A stretch of DNA of 64,000 bases from the NCBI GenBank assembly GCA_029264955.1, contig JARHYC010000011.1, forward strand, positions 1 through 64,000. The letters run 5' to 3'. Positions 42,426-51,444 of the stretch are shown piece by piece. The stretch's first letter is position 1, and every line of letters begins with the position of its first letter. The translations under genes and the position numbers were made by a program. The notes beneath the pieces were generated by a model. It saw only the letters and a list, made by a program, of their open reading frames with translations, did no database searches and was not told the origin of the DNA. Origin of the DNA: Faecalibacterium sp. Its GTDB lineage: Bacteria > Bacillota > Clostridia > Oscillospirales > Ruminococcaceae.

Positions 42426-43620
42426 TCGTAACGACAATCATTCTGCACCGCAGCAGCCTGCTCACCGCAACAGCAACAACGCAGGCAACGGTCAAAAACG
42501 CAAAAAGAAGAAAAAAAAGATGCGCTGGTGGGTGCCGCTGCTGGTGGTAGTTTGTATCCTGGGTGTTGGTGTTGGTGCAGTACTGGGTTATGTAAACCAT
42601 ATTTTAAGTTCGATTGCACCGCCGGAAGATGCCCATTCTCTGGAAGAACAGATTCAAACAGCTCCCGAATACAAGGGTGATGTGGTCAATATTTTGCTCT
42701 GCGGTATCGACTATGAAGAAGGCCGAACGTACGGCGATAAGCAGTCGAATGACGGCATGACCGATATGATCATGTATGTTAACTATGATCTAAAAAACGG
42801 CAAAATGAATATGCTGCAAATCCCCCGCAACACGCTGGTAGATTTCAAGGTTACCTGTGACGATACCACAGGCAAGACCTACAAAGCATCTAACGGACAG
42901 ATCAACTCGATTGCACTTTCCAATGAGGAAGGTATTGCTGCACTGGCAGATGTGATTGCAAATAACTATAAGCTTCCGGTGGACTACTATGCTACCATTG
43001 ATATGGAGGCTCTGGTTAAGATGGTGGACCATTTTGGTGGTCTGGATGTTTATGTACCGCAGGATATTAAGGATGGTAAGGGAAGCGTTTTGAAACAGGG
43101 TTATCGCCATTTGGACGGTGCTACTGTGGAATATCTGGTTCGTCAGCGTCATGCTTATGCAAATGGCGACTTGGGCCGTTTGAATACTCAGCGCTATTTC
43201 TATGCAGCATTGTTCCAGCGTGTGCGTACTGCAACCTTGAAAGACATTGTCAAACTGATGCCAGTTGTACAGAACTATGTGACAACGAATATCCCGGCGA
43301 AGGATTTGGTGTCGCTGGCATATAGCTTCTTATCTATTGATTCGGCAGATATTATGGTTGCACAGACCCCCGTATATAGTGGTGCGCTTTTTGCGCCCAA
43401 ACCGGAGAAAAACTTTAAGGGCCATTCCGTTTTGGTGCCGGCAAGACAGGAAATTGCCGATTTGCTAAATCAGTATTATCGTACCTATACTGGTGAAGTT
43501 TCGGCCGATCAGCTGAAATTTATGGATTCTCACCCGCATCAGGATACAGCTACACCGGCCAACGTGCAATTTATGGGTCAGCTGGATAATCAGGCAAACG
43601 AAGCTGGCGCCGGACAGTAA
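42358..43620 (+). CDS. LytR-CpsA-Psr (LCP) family cell-wall glycopolymer ligase
   Basis: 420 aa. A long hydrophilic, Asn/His/Lys-rich cytoplasmic N-terminus (1-55) leads into one membrane segment (56-79) and an outside LCP domain (about 100-330): LLCGIDYEEGRTYGDKQSND, TDMIMYVNYDLKNGKMNML, QIPRNTLVDF, and LVRQRHAYANGDLGRLNTQR. LCP enzymes transfer undecaprenyl-linked polymers (teichoic acids, capsule) to peptidoglycan. ATG 42358 has GAAGGG about 11 nt upstream and overlaps yqeK. A C-terminal extension (330-420) is of unknown role. Confidence 0.92.
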   Translation: MSEQRHIRTNHSTTNSGNARRINRNDNHSAPQQPAHRNSNNAGNGQKRKKKKKKMRWWVPLLVVVCILGVGVGAVLGYVNHILSSIAPPEDAHSLEEQIQTAPEYKGDVVNILLCGIDYEEGRTYGDKQSNDGMTDMIMYVNYDLKNGKMNMLQIPRNTLVDFKVTCDDTTGKTYKASNGQINSIALSNEEGIAALADVIANNYKLPVDYYATIDMEALVKMVDHFGGLDVYVPQDIKDGKGSVLKQGYRHLDGATVEYLVRQRHAYANGDLGRLNTQRYFYAALFQRVRTATLKDIVKLMPVVQNYVTTNIPAKDLVSLAYSFLSIDSADIMVAQTPVYSGALFAPKPEKNFKGHSVLVPARQEIADLLNQYYRTYTGEVSADQLKFMDSHPHQDTATPANVQFMGQLDNQANEAGAGQ

Positions 43621-43630
43621 ATAGAAAACC

Positions 43631-43672
43631 GCAGTACAGGCTGCTAAGGCAGCCTGTTTACTGCTTTTTATC
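43631..43672 (+). terminator. Hairpin terminator or attenuator between the LCP gene and rsfS
   Basis: GCAGTA-CAGGCTGC pairs with GCAGCCTG-TT-TACTGC, a 14-bp stem with a small bulge, followed by TTTTTA. rsfS begins 13 nt later with no clear promoter, so it probably only reduces read-through. Confidence 0.65.
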
Positions 43673-43684
43673 AAAGGAGAAAGT

Positions 43685-44062
43685 ATGGAAAAGAATCTGG
43701 ATTCCCGTGAGATGGCGGTTGCCATCGCAAAGGTACTGGACGATAACAAGGCACAGGACGTAAAGGTCCTGAAGGTAGAAGATGTTACGGTTCTGACCGA
43801 TTACTTTGTAATCGCATCCGGTACGTCTACCACCCACGCTGCTTCTCTGGCAGACGAAGTAGAATTCCAGATGCAGAAGAATTATGAGATTTCACCGCTT
43901 TCCAGCGAAGGCTATGATTCCAAGAACTGGGTACTGCTGGATTACGGCAACGTAATCGTGCATGTATTTGTTCCGGGTACCCGTGATTTCTACGATTTGG
44001 AGCACCTGTGGGCAGACGGCGAACCCGTTGACCTGTCGGATTTGATCACCGGCGAGGACTAA
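43685..44062 (+). CDS. rsfS: Ribosome silencing factor RsfS
   Basis: 125 aa. The family pattern is complete: VAIAKVLDDNKAQDVKVLKV, LTDYFVIASGTSTTHAASLA, EGYDSKNWVLLDYGNVIVHVF and RDFYDLEHLWADG. It binds uL14 and blocks joining of subunits under starvation. AAGGAGAA precedes the ATG. It lies between the LCP gene and leuS, as in many Firmicutes. Confidence 0.96.
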   Translation: MEKNLDSREMAVAIAKVLDDNKAQDVKVLKVEDVTVLTDYFVIASGTSTTHAASLADEVEFQMQKNYEISPLSSEGYDSKNWVLLDYGNVIVHVFVPGTRDFYDLEHLWADGEPVDLSDLITGED

Positions 44063-44110
44063 TCCTGACCCGGTTCAAAGATATATTCGAATGTTGGAGT
44101 GAGAAGAAAG

Positions 44111-46660
44111 ATGAAGTATGATTACCGCGCCGTTGAGGCAAAATGGCAGTCTGTCTGGGATAAGGAAAAAACCTTCCATGCAGAGATCGACCATTCCAAA
44201 CCCAAGTTCTATGCACTGGTTGAGTTCCCATATCCTTCTGCAGCTGGTCTGCATGTAGGTCATCCCCGTAGCTACACTGCTTTGGATGTAGTTGCGCGTA
44301 AGCGCCGCCTGCAGGGCTACAACGTTCTGTATCCTATGGGCTGGGATGCTTTTGGTCTGCCTACCGAAAACTTCGCAATGAAGAACCACATCCACCCGGA
44401 AATCGTTACCGCAAACAATGTGGCACGATTCAAGTCTCAGCTGAAGAGCCTGGGTCTGTCTTTCGACTGGGACCGAGAGGTGAATACCACCGACCCCGAT
44501 TACTACAAGTGGACTCAGTGGATTTTCATTCAGATGTTCAAAAAGGGTTTGGCTTATAAGAAGGAAATGAACGTCAACTACTGCACTGGCTGCAAGGTCG
44601 TTTTGGCAAACGAAGAAGTTGTAAACGGTGTATGTGAGCGTTGCGGCAGCCCTGTTGTTCATAAGACTAAGAGCCAGTGGATGCTGAAGATTACCGAGTA
44701 TGCGGACCGTCTGATTGACGATTTGGACGACGTGAATTTCATCGATCGTGTTTCGGCACAGCAGAAGAACTGGATCGGTCGCAGCTACGGTGCTGAGGTC
44801 AATTTCACTGCAACTACCGGTGAGACTATCACCGTTTACACCACACGCTGTGATACGCTGTTTGGTGCAACCTACATGGTTCTGAGCCCGGAACACGCTC
44901 TGGTCAAGAACTGGCTGGAAGAAGGTAAACTGGCAAATGCAGAAGAAATCAAGGCTTATCAGGCAGCCGCTGCCCGCAAGTCTGACTTCGAGCGTACCGA
45001 GATGAATAAGAATAAGACCGGTGTTCGTCTGGACGGCGTTGCGGCGGTAAACCCGGCAACCGACAAAGAGATTCCTATTTTCATTTCCGACTACGTTCTG
45101 TCCACTTATGGCACCGGCGCAATCATGGCTGTGCCTGCACACGATACCCGTGACTGGGAGTTTGCGAAAAAGTTCGATCTGCCCATCATCGAGGTCGTTC
45201 AGGGCAATGAGCCTGCTGATTTGGATCAGGCAGCATTTACTGATGTTGCTACCGGTATCATGGTCAACTCTGGTTTCCTGACCGGTCTGTCCGTTAAGGA
45301 TGCACAGGCTAAGATGATTGCATGGCTGGAAGAGAACAAACTTGGTTGCAGCAAGACGAACTTTAAGCTGCGTGACTGGGTGTTCAGCCGTCAGCGTTAC
45401 TGGGGCGAGCCGATTCCCATGGTTTACTGTGAGAAGTGCGGATGGCAGCCCATCCCGGAAGATCAGCTGCCGCTGAAGCTGCCGGAAATCGAAGACTTTG
45501 AGCCCGGTGAGGGCGGTGAAAGCCCGCTGGCTCGTCACACCGAATGGGTAAACACTACTTGCCCCTGCTGTGGTGGTGCAGCAAAGCGCGAGACCGATAC
45601 CATGCCCCAGTGGGCTGGTTCTTCCTGGTATTTCCTGCGCTATATGGACCCGCACAACGATCAGGAACTGGTCAGCGAAGAAGCTGTCAAGTACTGGGGT
45701 CCTGTCGACTGGTATAACGGCGGTATGGAGCATACCACCCTGCACCTGCTGTACAGCCGTTTCTGGCACAAGTTCCTGTATGATATTCACGCAGTACCTT
45801 ACCGTGAACCTTATGCAAAGCGTACTAGCCATGGCATGATTCTGGGCTTGAACCCCCACAGCTTTGTCAATATGTCTGCTGAAGAGCAGCAGAAGCTGAT
45901 TGCTGAGCATGGCAGCGAAGAAGGCGCAAAGGCATGGCTGAAGGAAAAGTATGGCGAAATGTCTACCCATCCGGTTGTCAAGATGTCCAAGAGCCTGGGC
46001 AATGTTGTTAACCCGGACGAAATCGTTGAGAAGTACGGCGCGGATACCATGCGTCTGTACGAGATGTTCATGGGCGATTTTGAGCAGGCGGCACCCTGGC
46101 AAACCTCTGCAATCGCAGGCTGCAAGCGCTTTTTGGATCGTGTATGGAACTTGGGCGACAAGATCGTTGCAGGCGAGGGATACCGCCGTGAGGTAGAAAC
46201 CCTGATGCACCAGACCATCCGCAAGGTGGACGAGGACATCGAAGCGCTGAAGATGAACACCGCAATCGCACAGCTGATGACTCTGGTTAACAAGCTGTAT
46301 GATTTGGGCGGGGCCACCAAGGCTGAGATGGAAACCCTGCTGAAGCTGCTGAACCCGTTTGTCCCGCATCTGACCGAGGAAATGTGGGAGCAGCTGGGAC
46401 ACAGCCATGAAGAGCAGCTGGCATTTGCGCCCTGGCCTGTTTATGAAGAGGCTAAGTGCAAGGAAGCTACCGTTGAAATCGCCGTGCAGGTTAATGGCAA
46501 GGTGAAGGCACGCCTGTCTGTGGATGCAGACATCGCAGCTGCTGACGCAATCGCTGCAGCAAAGGCTGAGCCGGAAGTTGCTGCGGCAATTGCAGGCAAG
46601 ACCGTTGCTAAAGAAATTTACGTCAAGGGCCGGCTGGTGAATATTGCAGTGAAAGGCTAA
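44111..46660 (+). CDS. leuS: Leucyl-tRNA synthetase
   Basis: 849 aa from ATG 44111. Class I motifs: HVGH in [15 protein letters not shown] near residue 50, and KMSKS in [13 protein letters not shown]. The editing domain (about 225-410) has [18 protein letters not shown], where the conserved Asp sits. Two zinc-type cysteine pairs (CEKCGWQ and CPCCGGA) occur around 440-495. It charges tRNA-Leu. Only 48 nt separate it from rsfS, so there is no room for a T-box leader. No terminator is seen after it; rpsU has its own promoter. Confidence 0.98.
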   Translation: MKYDYRAVEAKWQSVWDKEKTFHAEIDHSKPKFYALVEFPYPSAAGLHVGHPRSYTALDVVARKRRLQGYNVLYPMGWDAFGLPTENFAMKNHIHPEIVTANNVARFKSQLKSLGLSFDWDREVNTTDPDYYKWTQWIFIQMFKKGLAYKKEMNVNYCTGCKVVLANEEVVNGVCERCGSPVVHKTKSQWMLKITEYADRLIDDLDDVNFIDRVSAQQKNWIGRSYGAEVNFTATTGETITVYTTRCDTLFGATYMVLSPEHALVKNWLEEGKLANAEEIKAYQAAAARKSDFERTEMNKNKTGVRLDGVAAVNPATDKEIPIFISDYVLSTYGTGAIMAVPAHDTRDWEFAKKFDLPIIEVVQGNEPADLDQAAFTDVATGIMVNSGFLTGLSVKDAQAKMIAWLEENKLGCSKTNFKLRDWVFSRQRYWGEPIPMVYCEKCGWQPIPEDQLPLKLPEIEDFEPGEGGESPLARHTEWVNTTCPCCGGAAKRETDTMPQWAGSSWYFLRYMDPHNDQELVSEEAVKYWGPVDWYNGGMEHTTLHLLYSRFWHKFLYDIHAVPYREPYAKRTSHGMILGLNPHSFVNMSAEEQQKLIAEHGSEEGAKAWLKEKYGEMSTHPVVKMSKSLGNVVNPDEIVEKYGADTMRLYEMFMGDFEQAAPWQTSAIAGCKRFLDRVWNLGDKIVAGEGYRREVETLMHQTIRKVDEDIEALKMNTAIAQLMTLVNKLYDLGGATKAEMETLLKLLNPFVPHLTEEMWEQLGHSHEEQLAFAPWPVYEEAKCKEATVEIAVQVNGKVKARLSVDADIAAADAIAAAKAEPEVAAAIAGKTVAKEIYVKGRLVNIAVKG

Positions 46661-46722
46661 AGAAAAAGCAAAATTTGCCGACAAAAAATAGAAATATTCC
46701 GTGAACATTTCGTGGAAAGGTG

Positions 46723-46751
46723 TTGACAGAACTGCGATGACACGGTATAAT
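46723..46751 (+). promoter_or_regulatory. Consensus promoter of rpsU
   Basis: TTGACA (46723-46728), 17-bp spacer, TATAAT (46746-46751): perfect match to the housekeeping sigma consensus. Predicted start is near 46758. Confidence 0.93.
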
Positions 46752-46807
46752 ATTCATCGTTGATTACCATGTAACAACGAAATTCCTGCCTCAAGGGAGG
46801 GAATAAA

Positions 46808-46984
46808 ATGTCGGAAATTCGTGTTAAAGAGGGCGAATCGCTGGAAAGCGCACTGCGTCGCTTTAAGCGCAGCACTGCTCGCAGCGGCGTGCTGGCGGAG
46901 GTCCGTAAGCGTGAAGCTTACGAGAAGCCTTCTGTCAAGCGCAAGAAGAAGTCTGAAGCAGCCCGCAAGCGCAAGTACAAGTAA
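46808..46984 (+). CDS. rpsU: Ribosomal protein bS21
   Basis: 58 aa, the usual length, easily missed because it is short. It reads [20 protein letters not shown] and ends in a basic tail ([15 protein letters not shown]). GGGAGG lies six bases before the ATG. S21 sits near the 3' end of 16S rRNA and helps initiation. It has its own consensus promoter and terminator. Confidence 0.96.
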   Translation: MSEIRVKEGESLESALRRFKRSTARSGVLAEVRKREAYEKPSVKRKKKSEAARKRKYK

Positions 46985-47035
46985 TATTTGTACTGACATA
47001 GCGTCTGCAAAGGCTTTGCAAAAAGCGTAGCCAGC

Positions 47036-47068
47036 GTGGGAGGATCCATTTGGGTCCTCCCACTTTTC
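47036..47068 (+). terminator. Terminator of rpsU
   Basis: GTGGGAGGATCC (47036-47047) pairs with GGTCCTCCCAC (47053-47063), one mismatch, followed by TTTTCTTTT. Confidence 0.85.
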
Positions 47069-47122
47069 TTTTATCACAAAATACAGTATACTGCTTACAA
47101 AATCCTGAAAAGGAGGATTGCT

Positions 47123-47626
47123 ATGCTGATTACACCAGAATATGTTTTTCAAGATGTTACCCACATTACACCGGAATTTTTAGCGCACAAGGGAATCCGT
47201 GCGCTGGTTCTGGACGTGGATAATACCATCGCTGATGATCGCAGCTTGATAGTTCCGCCAGAGGTGACCCAGTGGATGGACACTATGCGGGAAGCAGGGG
47301 TCTCCCTGACGATTCTTTCCAACGGCGCAAAACCGCGCGTAAAACCCTTTGCGGAGTCGCTGGGCTTGCAGTGGGTTTCCCGCTCGGCAAAGCCGCTGCC
47401 TATTGGAATGTCGATTGCTCGCCGTCGTGTGGGTGTACGTCGTAACGAAATGGCGATGGTGGGCGACCAGCTGTTTACGGATCGTCTGGTTGCTGCGTTG
47501 TATGGTGTGCCTGCGCTGGTTGTGATTCCGCGCGGCCCAGACCTGAATAAGTATGTGCAGTTCAAACGCAAGTTGGAAAAGCGTTTTTGGATGAAATATT
47601 ACCAGAAGGGGGGCAAAACGCTGTGA
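47123..47626 (+). CDS. yqeG: YqeG family HAD phosphatase
   Basis: 167 aa from ATG 47123 with AGGAGG. HAD-IIIA motifs: VLDVDNTIADD (motif I, nucleophile Asp near 32), LTILSNGAKPRV (motif II), and AMVGDQLFTDRLVA (motif III). The closest relatives are YqeG/phosphatidylglycerophosphate phosphatase-like HAD proteins; the substrate is unknown. The stop overlaps the GTG start of the next gene (GTGA). In Bacillus yqeG sits near yqeH-aroE-yhbY-nadD-yqeK, and a version of that neighbourhood is kept here. Confidence 0.93.
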   Translation: MLITPEYVFQDVTHITPEFLAHKGIRALVLDVDNTIADDRSLIVPPEVTQWMDTMREAGVSLTILSNGAKPRVKPFAESLGLQWVSRSAKPLPIGMSIARRRVGVRRNEMAMVGDQLFTDRLVAALYGVPALVVIPRGPDLNKYVQFKRKLEKRFWMKYYQKGGKTL

Positions 47627-48483
47627 GCGAAACCATTCGATTTGGTACTGCCGGTACAAGCGACAGCTTTTCTGTGATGGGATATAAGACTAGCATGGAT
47701 GTGCCCGAATATACGGCTCGCATGGGGTTGAAGGCCTTTGAATATCAGTGTGGTCGCGGTGTGCGGCTGGGTTTGGATAAAGCCGAAAAAATGGCACGAT
47801 TGGCGCAGCCGAAGGATATTTTGTTCAGCGTACACGCCCCGTATTATATCAGTATGTCTAGCATGGAAGAGGATAAGAGACTGAACAGTATTGACTACAT
47901 CTTGCAAAGTTGCGCACTGGTGAAAGCGCTGGGCGGAAAGCGTGTGATTTTCCATTCTGGCAGCTGCGGAAAGCAAAGCAGAGAAGCTGCACTGGAAAAA
48001 GCAGTGGATACCATGCGCCGCACCGTAGAAGCCTGCGATGCAGCAGGATTTGGCGATTTGATACTCTGCCCAGAAACTATGGGTAAAATCGGTCAGCTGG
48101 GAACGCTGGACGAGGTGTTGGCACTGTGCAGTGTGGACAAACGTATTACGCCCTGCATAGACTTTGGACATCTGAATGCCCGCACGCTGGGCGGAATCCA
48201 AACAAAACAGGACTATGCAGATATTCTGGACCGTATGAGTGATGCACTGGGCGATGATCGTGCGAAAAAATTTCATGTGCATTTTTCCCGCATTGAATTT
48301 ACAAATGGCGGAGAAAAACGCCACTGGACCTTTGCGGAAACCCAGTTTGGTCCAGAACCTGCCCCGCTGATGGAGTTGTTTGCGGAGCGAAAACTGTCCC
48401 CTGTGGTAATTTGCGAAAGTGCAGGTACCCAGGCAGAGGATGCACAGTGGATGCAAGCTTGCTATAAAGCGGCACTGGAATGA
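47623..48483 (+). CDS. Endonuclease IV-like TIM-barrel (AP endonuclease 2 family)
   Basis: 286 aa from GTG 47623, overlapping yqeG by 4 nt. Metal ligands typical of Nfo are visible in order: H in SVHAPYYI, H in IFHSGSCG, E in CPETMGKIG, D and H in CIDFGHLNA, H in FHVHFSRIEF, E in VICESAG. Endonuclease IV cleaves abasic sites with three zinc ions. The motifs differ somewhat from classical Nfo (CIDFGHLNA instead of CLDTCHAFAAG), so another sugar- or DNA-related substrate is possible. Confidence 0.8.
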   Translation: MSETIRFGTAGTSDSFSVMGYKTSMDVPEYTARMGLKAFEYQCGRGVRLGLDKAEKMARLAQPKDILFSVHAPYYISMSSMEEDKRLNSIDYILQSCALVKALGGKRVIFHSGSCGKQSREAALEKAVDTMRRTVEACDAAGFGDLILCPETMGKIGQLGTLDEVLALCSVDKRITPCIDFGHLNARTLGGIQTKQDYADILDRMSDALGDDRAKKFHVHFSRIEFTNGGEKRHWTFAETQFGPEPAPLMELFAERKLSPVVICESAGTQAEDAQWMQACYKAALE

Positions 48484-48523
48484 CAAATTTTAGGTTATTG
48501 TGCGTGTTTTTTTGCTTCTACCC

Positions 48524-48552
48524 TTGCAATATGCCGTTGTTTCGGGTAAAAT
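48524..48552 (+). promoter_or_regulatory. Promoter of efp
   Basis: TTGCAA (48524-48529) and TAAAAT (48547-48552) with 17-bp spacing, about 60 bp before the efp ATG. Confidence 0.65.
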
Positions 48553-48612
48553 AAAAGCAGATATGCATAGGCATTGAATATTGAAATACAAACTTTATTG
48601 GAGGAATTCCGA

Positions 48613-49170
48613 ATGATTTCTGCAGGCGAATTTCGTAACGGTGTAACTTTTGAACAGGACGGCCAGGTTCTTCAGGTCGTTGAGTTCCAGCATGTTAAGC
48701 CTGGTAAGGGCGCAGCTTTCGTCCGTACCAAGACCAAGAACGTGATTACTGGTTCTGTGGTCGAAACCAGCTACAACCCCACTGCAAAGTTCCCCCGTGC
48801 AACCATCGACCGTCGTGAGATGAGCTACAGCTACGAGGACGGCGATCTGTACTACTTCATGGATAACGAGACCTACGAGCAGGAGCCCGTTAACAAGAGC
48901 GACGTTGGCGACAACTTCAAGTTCTGCAAGGAAGGCGACCTGTGCAAGATCATGTCCTACAAGGGCAAGGTCTTCGGCGTTGAAATCCCCACCTTTGTCG
49001 AGTTGGAAGTCACCGCTACCGAGCCTGGCTTCAAGGGCAATACTGCTACCAATACCCTGAAGCCCGCTACTCTGGAGACTGGCGCTGAGTTGCGCGTGCC
49101 CCTGTTCATCAACGAGGGCGACAAGATCCGCATCGATACCCGCACCGGCGAGTATATGGAGCGCGTCTAA
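48613..49170 (+). CDS. efp: Elongation factor P
   Basis: 185 aa from ATG 48613 (GGAGG upstream). Three beta-barrel domains are expected; the KOW-like first domain begins [18 protein letters not shown], and the loop [10 protein letters not shown] carries Lys32, the residue that faces the peptidyl site. The final signature [17 protein letters not shown] is intact. EF-P rescues ribosomes stalled on polyproline. No EF-P modification gene is recognised nearby. Codon use is strongly biased, as in highly expressed genes. Confidence 0.97.
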   Translation: MISAGEFRNGVTFEQDGQVLQVVEFQHVKPGKGAAFVRTKTKNVITGSVVETSYNPTAKFPRATIDRREMSYSYEDGDLYYFMDNETYEQEPVNKSDVGDNFKFCKEGDLCKIMSYKGKVFGVEIPTFVELEVTATEPGFKGNTATNTLKPATLETGAELRVPLFINEGDKIRIDTRTGEYMERV

Positions 49171-49184
49171 TTTTATCCTGCCGC

Positions 49185-49225
49185 AAGGCCGGACTGCGGC
49201 ATACCCGTAGTCCGGCCTTTTTTGA
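49185..49225 (+). terminator. Terminator of efp
   Basis: AAGGCCGGACT (49185-49195) pairs with AGTCCGGCCTT (49209-49219), followed by TTTT. Confidence 0.9.
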
Positions 49226-49268
49226 TTGATATTATTCAGATGCCGGCGTTGCCGGAAGGAGCGTAATT

Positions 49269-49688
49269 ATGAATCTGACTGAAAAAGCTGCATACCTGAA
49301 GGGTTTGGCCGATGGTCTGGGTCTGGCGGATTCCAGCCAGGACAAAGTTCTGAAGGTTGTTATCGATATGCTGGGTGATCTGGCTGAGTCTGTCGAAGGT
49401 TTGGATGGCGAAATGGAAGCTGTCTGCGAAGAGCTGGATGAGATCGAAGAGGATCTGTACAGCGATGATGACGATGACTTCGAATATGACGATGACGACG
49501 AGTATGAGGACGATGAGGAAGACGGCGATTACGAAGATGCTGAAATCGAGTATGAGCTGACCTGCCCCAAGTGTGGCGCTACTGTGATTGTTGATGAGGA
49601 CACTCTGTTCAATCAGCAGGTATACTGTGGCCAGTGCCATGAGCCCATCCAGGTCGAGGTTGTCGATGAGGATGCCGACCAGCAGTAA
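49269..49688 (+). CDS. Acidic protein with C-terminal zinc ribbon (CD1247-type)
   Basis: 139 aa. An N-terminal helical domain (MNLTEKAAYLKGLADGLGL, then a predicted coiled coil to residue 60) is followed by an almost unbroken Asp/Glu/Tyr run (about 61-93) and a zinc ribbon with paired cysteines (CPKCGATV and CGQCHEPI, about 98-125). The layout matches the CD1247 N-terminal-domain family in Clostridia, whose function is unknown. It follows efp with its own Shine-Dalgarno (GGAAGGAG) and ends before a bidirectional terminator. Confidence 0.82.
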   Translation: MNLTEKAAYLKGLADGLGLADSSQDKVLKVVIDMLGDLAESVEGLDGEMEAVCEELDEIEEDLYSDDDDDFEYDDDDEYEDDEEDGDYEDAEIEYELTCPKCGATVIVDEDTLFNQQVYCGQCHEPIQVEVVDEDADQQ

Positions 49689-49702
49689 TCTCTGATATAA
49701 AG

Positions 49703-49736
49703 AAAAGCCGTGAGCATTGCTCACGGCTTTTTTGTT
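49703..49736. terminator. Bidirectional terminator between convergent genes
   Basis: AAAAGCCGTGAGC and GCTCACGGCTTTT flank a 3-nt loop; A- and T-runs on both sides. Confidence 0.9.
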
Positions 49737-49741
49737 GTTCG

Positions 49742-50038
49742 TTACGCGTTTGCGGTGCCTGCGATGGCTTTTTCCAGCCAGATGCTGCCAATGTCCAGTG
49801 CATTGAACAGACCAACCTTATTGGTCTGGCGCATAATGCGCTCAGCCAGAGGCTTTTTTGTGTCGGTCGAAAGCAGAATCAGGTGAATCTTATCGGCAAT
49901 TTCCTGACCGTTTTCAACCTTGGTCGTCATTTCCTGGAGATACAGGATATAAGGATCTGTCATGTTGCCATAGTAAATCTCATTGCCGCAACGAACCAGC
50001 GGCTTGCCCTTATAGGTCAGTTTCGGTGTGTATGCCAT
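49742..50038 (-). CDS. Conserved-looking protein of unknown function
   Basis: 98 aa, not recognised. It starts MAYTPKLTYKGKPLVRCGNE and is mixed alpha/beta with no signal peptide, membrane segment or cysteine pair. GGAGG is well placed before the ATG, and a clean promoter lies about 40 bp upstream, so it is a real gene. It sits alone on the minus strand between two plus-strand units. The YKGKPLVRCGNEIYYGNMTD opening reads like a small beta-hairpin domain. No function proposed. Confidence 0.8.
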   Translation of the reverse strand: MAYTPKLTYKGKPLVRCGNEIYYGNMTDPYILYLQEMTTKVENGQEIADKIHLILLSTDTKKPLAERIMRQTNKVGLFNALDIGSIWLEKAIAGTANA

Positions 50039-50079
50039 ATATCAATGCCTCCTTGCAATTATACAAATTTACTCTTTTC

Positions 50080-50108
50080 AGTATATCATAAAAAGCAATT
50101 GCATACAA
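50080..50108 (-). promoter_or_regulatory. Promoter of the 98-aa unknown gene
   Basis: On the minus strand TTGTAT (50103-50108) and TATACT (50080-50085) are spaced by 17 bp, and the -10 is also extended (TGATATACT). Confidence 0.75.
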
Positions 50109-50183
50109 TCAGAAATCTGGAATGGAAAAATGTATGAATATTTTGAAGATACGGCAAAATCCGTACACTCTGCCGCGTGTTTG

Positions 50184-50192
50184 TGCTATACT
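50184..50192 (+). promoter_or_regulatory. Extended -10 promoter for the SGNH hydrolase gene
   Basis: TGCTATACT fits the extended -10 consensus, about 108 bp before the ATG; no good -35 is seen. Confidence 0.5.
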
Positions 50193-50300
50193 AATAAACG
50201 CTATGAGATTTTCAGCGTGTGATTTTATTATAATCCGGTTAATAAAAGTATTTCAGTAATTGCAGCTCTGTTGCTGCTTGAGAATAAAGGAGATCCTACT

Positions 50301-51329
50301 ATGGCAGATTATCAGGAATTTCGTAAAAAGTCCCGTCAGCGCCGCATGAAAAAACGTATTTTGGCGGGTTGCGTGGTTGTTTTGGCACTGGGCGTTGTGG
50401 GCAGCAGTATTTGGCTCGCTGTATCCGGTCTAGGTTTGGTTCATAAGAATGAAAATTCCGCTCAGCTGCCGGATAATTCAGATGCTGCGGTCGAAAGCGC
50501 AACACCGGGGGATATCCCCGATGCAGCAACAAGTAAAAACCTTCAGTTGCAGGCGGTAACGGAAAATACCAATTGGAATACGGTGGCATATACAGAGCGC
50601 ACCTTGGATTATACCGTTTTGGGTCAGAATGATGGGACAACTGCAATGGATTACCGTCTGGCGGGTCAGCCAGCTTGCGGTCGGATTGAAATCAGTTATT
50701 ATAATGGCGTAACCTTTATGGGGGACAGCCTGACGCAGGGTCTGGAGCTGTATACGACTGGTTTGCCCAATGCGTCTTACTGTGCGTATAAAGGTATTGG
50801 CCCTAACGCAGTGGTCAATGGTGCTACTTGCAAGCGTTTGGATGGTACACAGGAGATTCCGCTGGAAGCATTGGCAGCAATGGCTCCGGAAGCAATTTAT
50901 GTTCTGTTTGGTACAAATACCTTGACCAATGCCAGCGAAGCGACACAGCAGTCGTTCCTGGCTTACTACGACCAAATGATTGATCTAATCAAACAGACTC
51001 GCCCCGGCATCAAGATTTATATGCAGTCCATTACGCCGGTACGTCCGGGTGTTGCGGCAGAAAAACCCGGTTTGAACAACGTGCGTTTGCAGCGCATCAA
51101 TGATGAATTGGCAGCACTTGCACTGAGAAAGGATTGCTACTTCGTCAACCTGTGGGAGCCGTTGGCAGATGCCGAGGGTAACCTGCGCGAGGAATACGCG
51201 GCCGGTGATGGTATTCATATGAACCCTATGGGATATGCTGCTTGGGTAGAATACTTGCGTACCCATACGGCATACACGCCGGGTGCGCTGTATGAGCTGG
51301 GCAGCGGCAGCTACTATATCCCTGCGTGA
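50301..51329 (+). CDS. Membrane-anchored SGNH/GDSL hydrolase
   Basis: 342 aa from ATG 50301 (AAAGGAGA upstream). A basic N-terminus (RKKSRQRRMKKR) and one membrane segment (about 19-41) put the rest outside the cell. After a linker rich in Ala/Asn/Asp, the hydrolase domain has block I FMGDSLTQGLEL (catalytic Ser), LFGTNTLTN (block III-like), and the C-terminal GDGIHMNPMGYAAW with the Asp/His pair. Likely an esterase or acetylesterase acting on cell-wall or glycan acyl groups. It is monocistronic. Confidence 0.88.
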   Translation: MADYQEFRKKSRQRRMKKRILAGCVVVLALGVVGSSIWLAVSGLGLVHKNENSAQLPDNSDAAVESATPGDIPDAATSKNLQLQAVTENTNWNTVAYTERTLDYTVLGQNDGTTAMDYRLAGQPACGRIEISYYNGVTFMGDSLTQGLELYTTGLPNASYCAYKGIGPNAVVNGATCKRLDGTQEIPLEALAAMAPEAIYVLFGTNTLTNASEATQQSFLAYYDQMIDLIKQTRPGIKIYMQSITPVRPGVAAEKPGLNNVRLQRINDELAALALRKDCYFVNLWEPLADAEGNLREEYAAGDGIHMNPMGYAAWVEYLRTHTAYTPGALYELGSGSYYIPA

Positions 51330-51391
51330 AGACAATGTTCTATATGCTGTAAGCGCGTTACACAGCATTGTCCCAGTTATATTTGTATCAT

Positions 51392-51427
51392 AAAAAGCCC
51401 GCTGGCGAATTGCCAGTGGGCTTTTGC
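51392..51427. terminator. Bidirectional terminator between SGNH gene and fhs
   Basis: AAAAGCCCgCTGGC and GCCAGtGGGCTTTT form a 14-bp stem (one G-T pair) around GAATT, with A- and T-runs. Confidence 0.9.
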
Positions 51428-51444
51428 TATTGACAAGGCTTCTA

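Noticed and set aside
44063..44110. T-box leader for leuS
   Set aside because: Only 48 nt separate rsfS and leuS; a T-box needs about 200 nt or more.
44075..46708. Minus-strand open frame of 877 codons opposite leuS
   Set aside because: Shadow of leuS; no ribosome binding site, no domain pattern.
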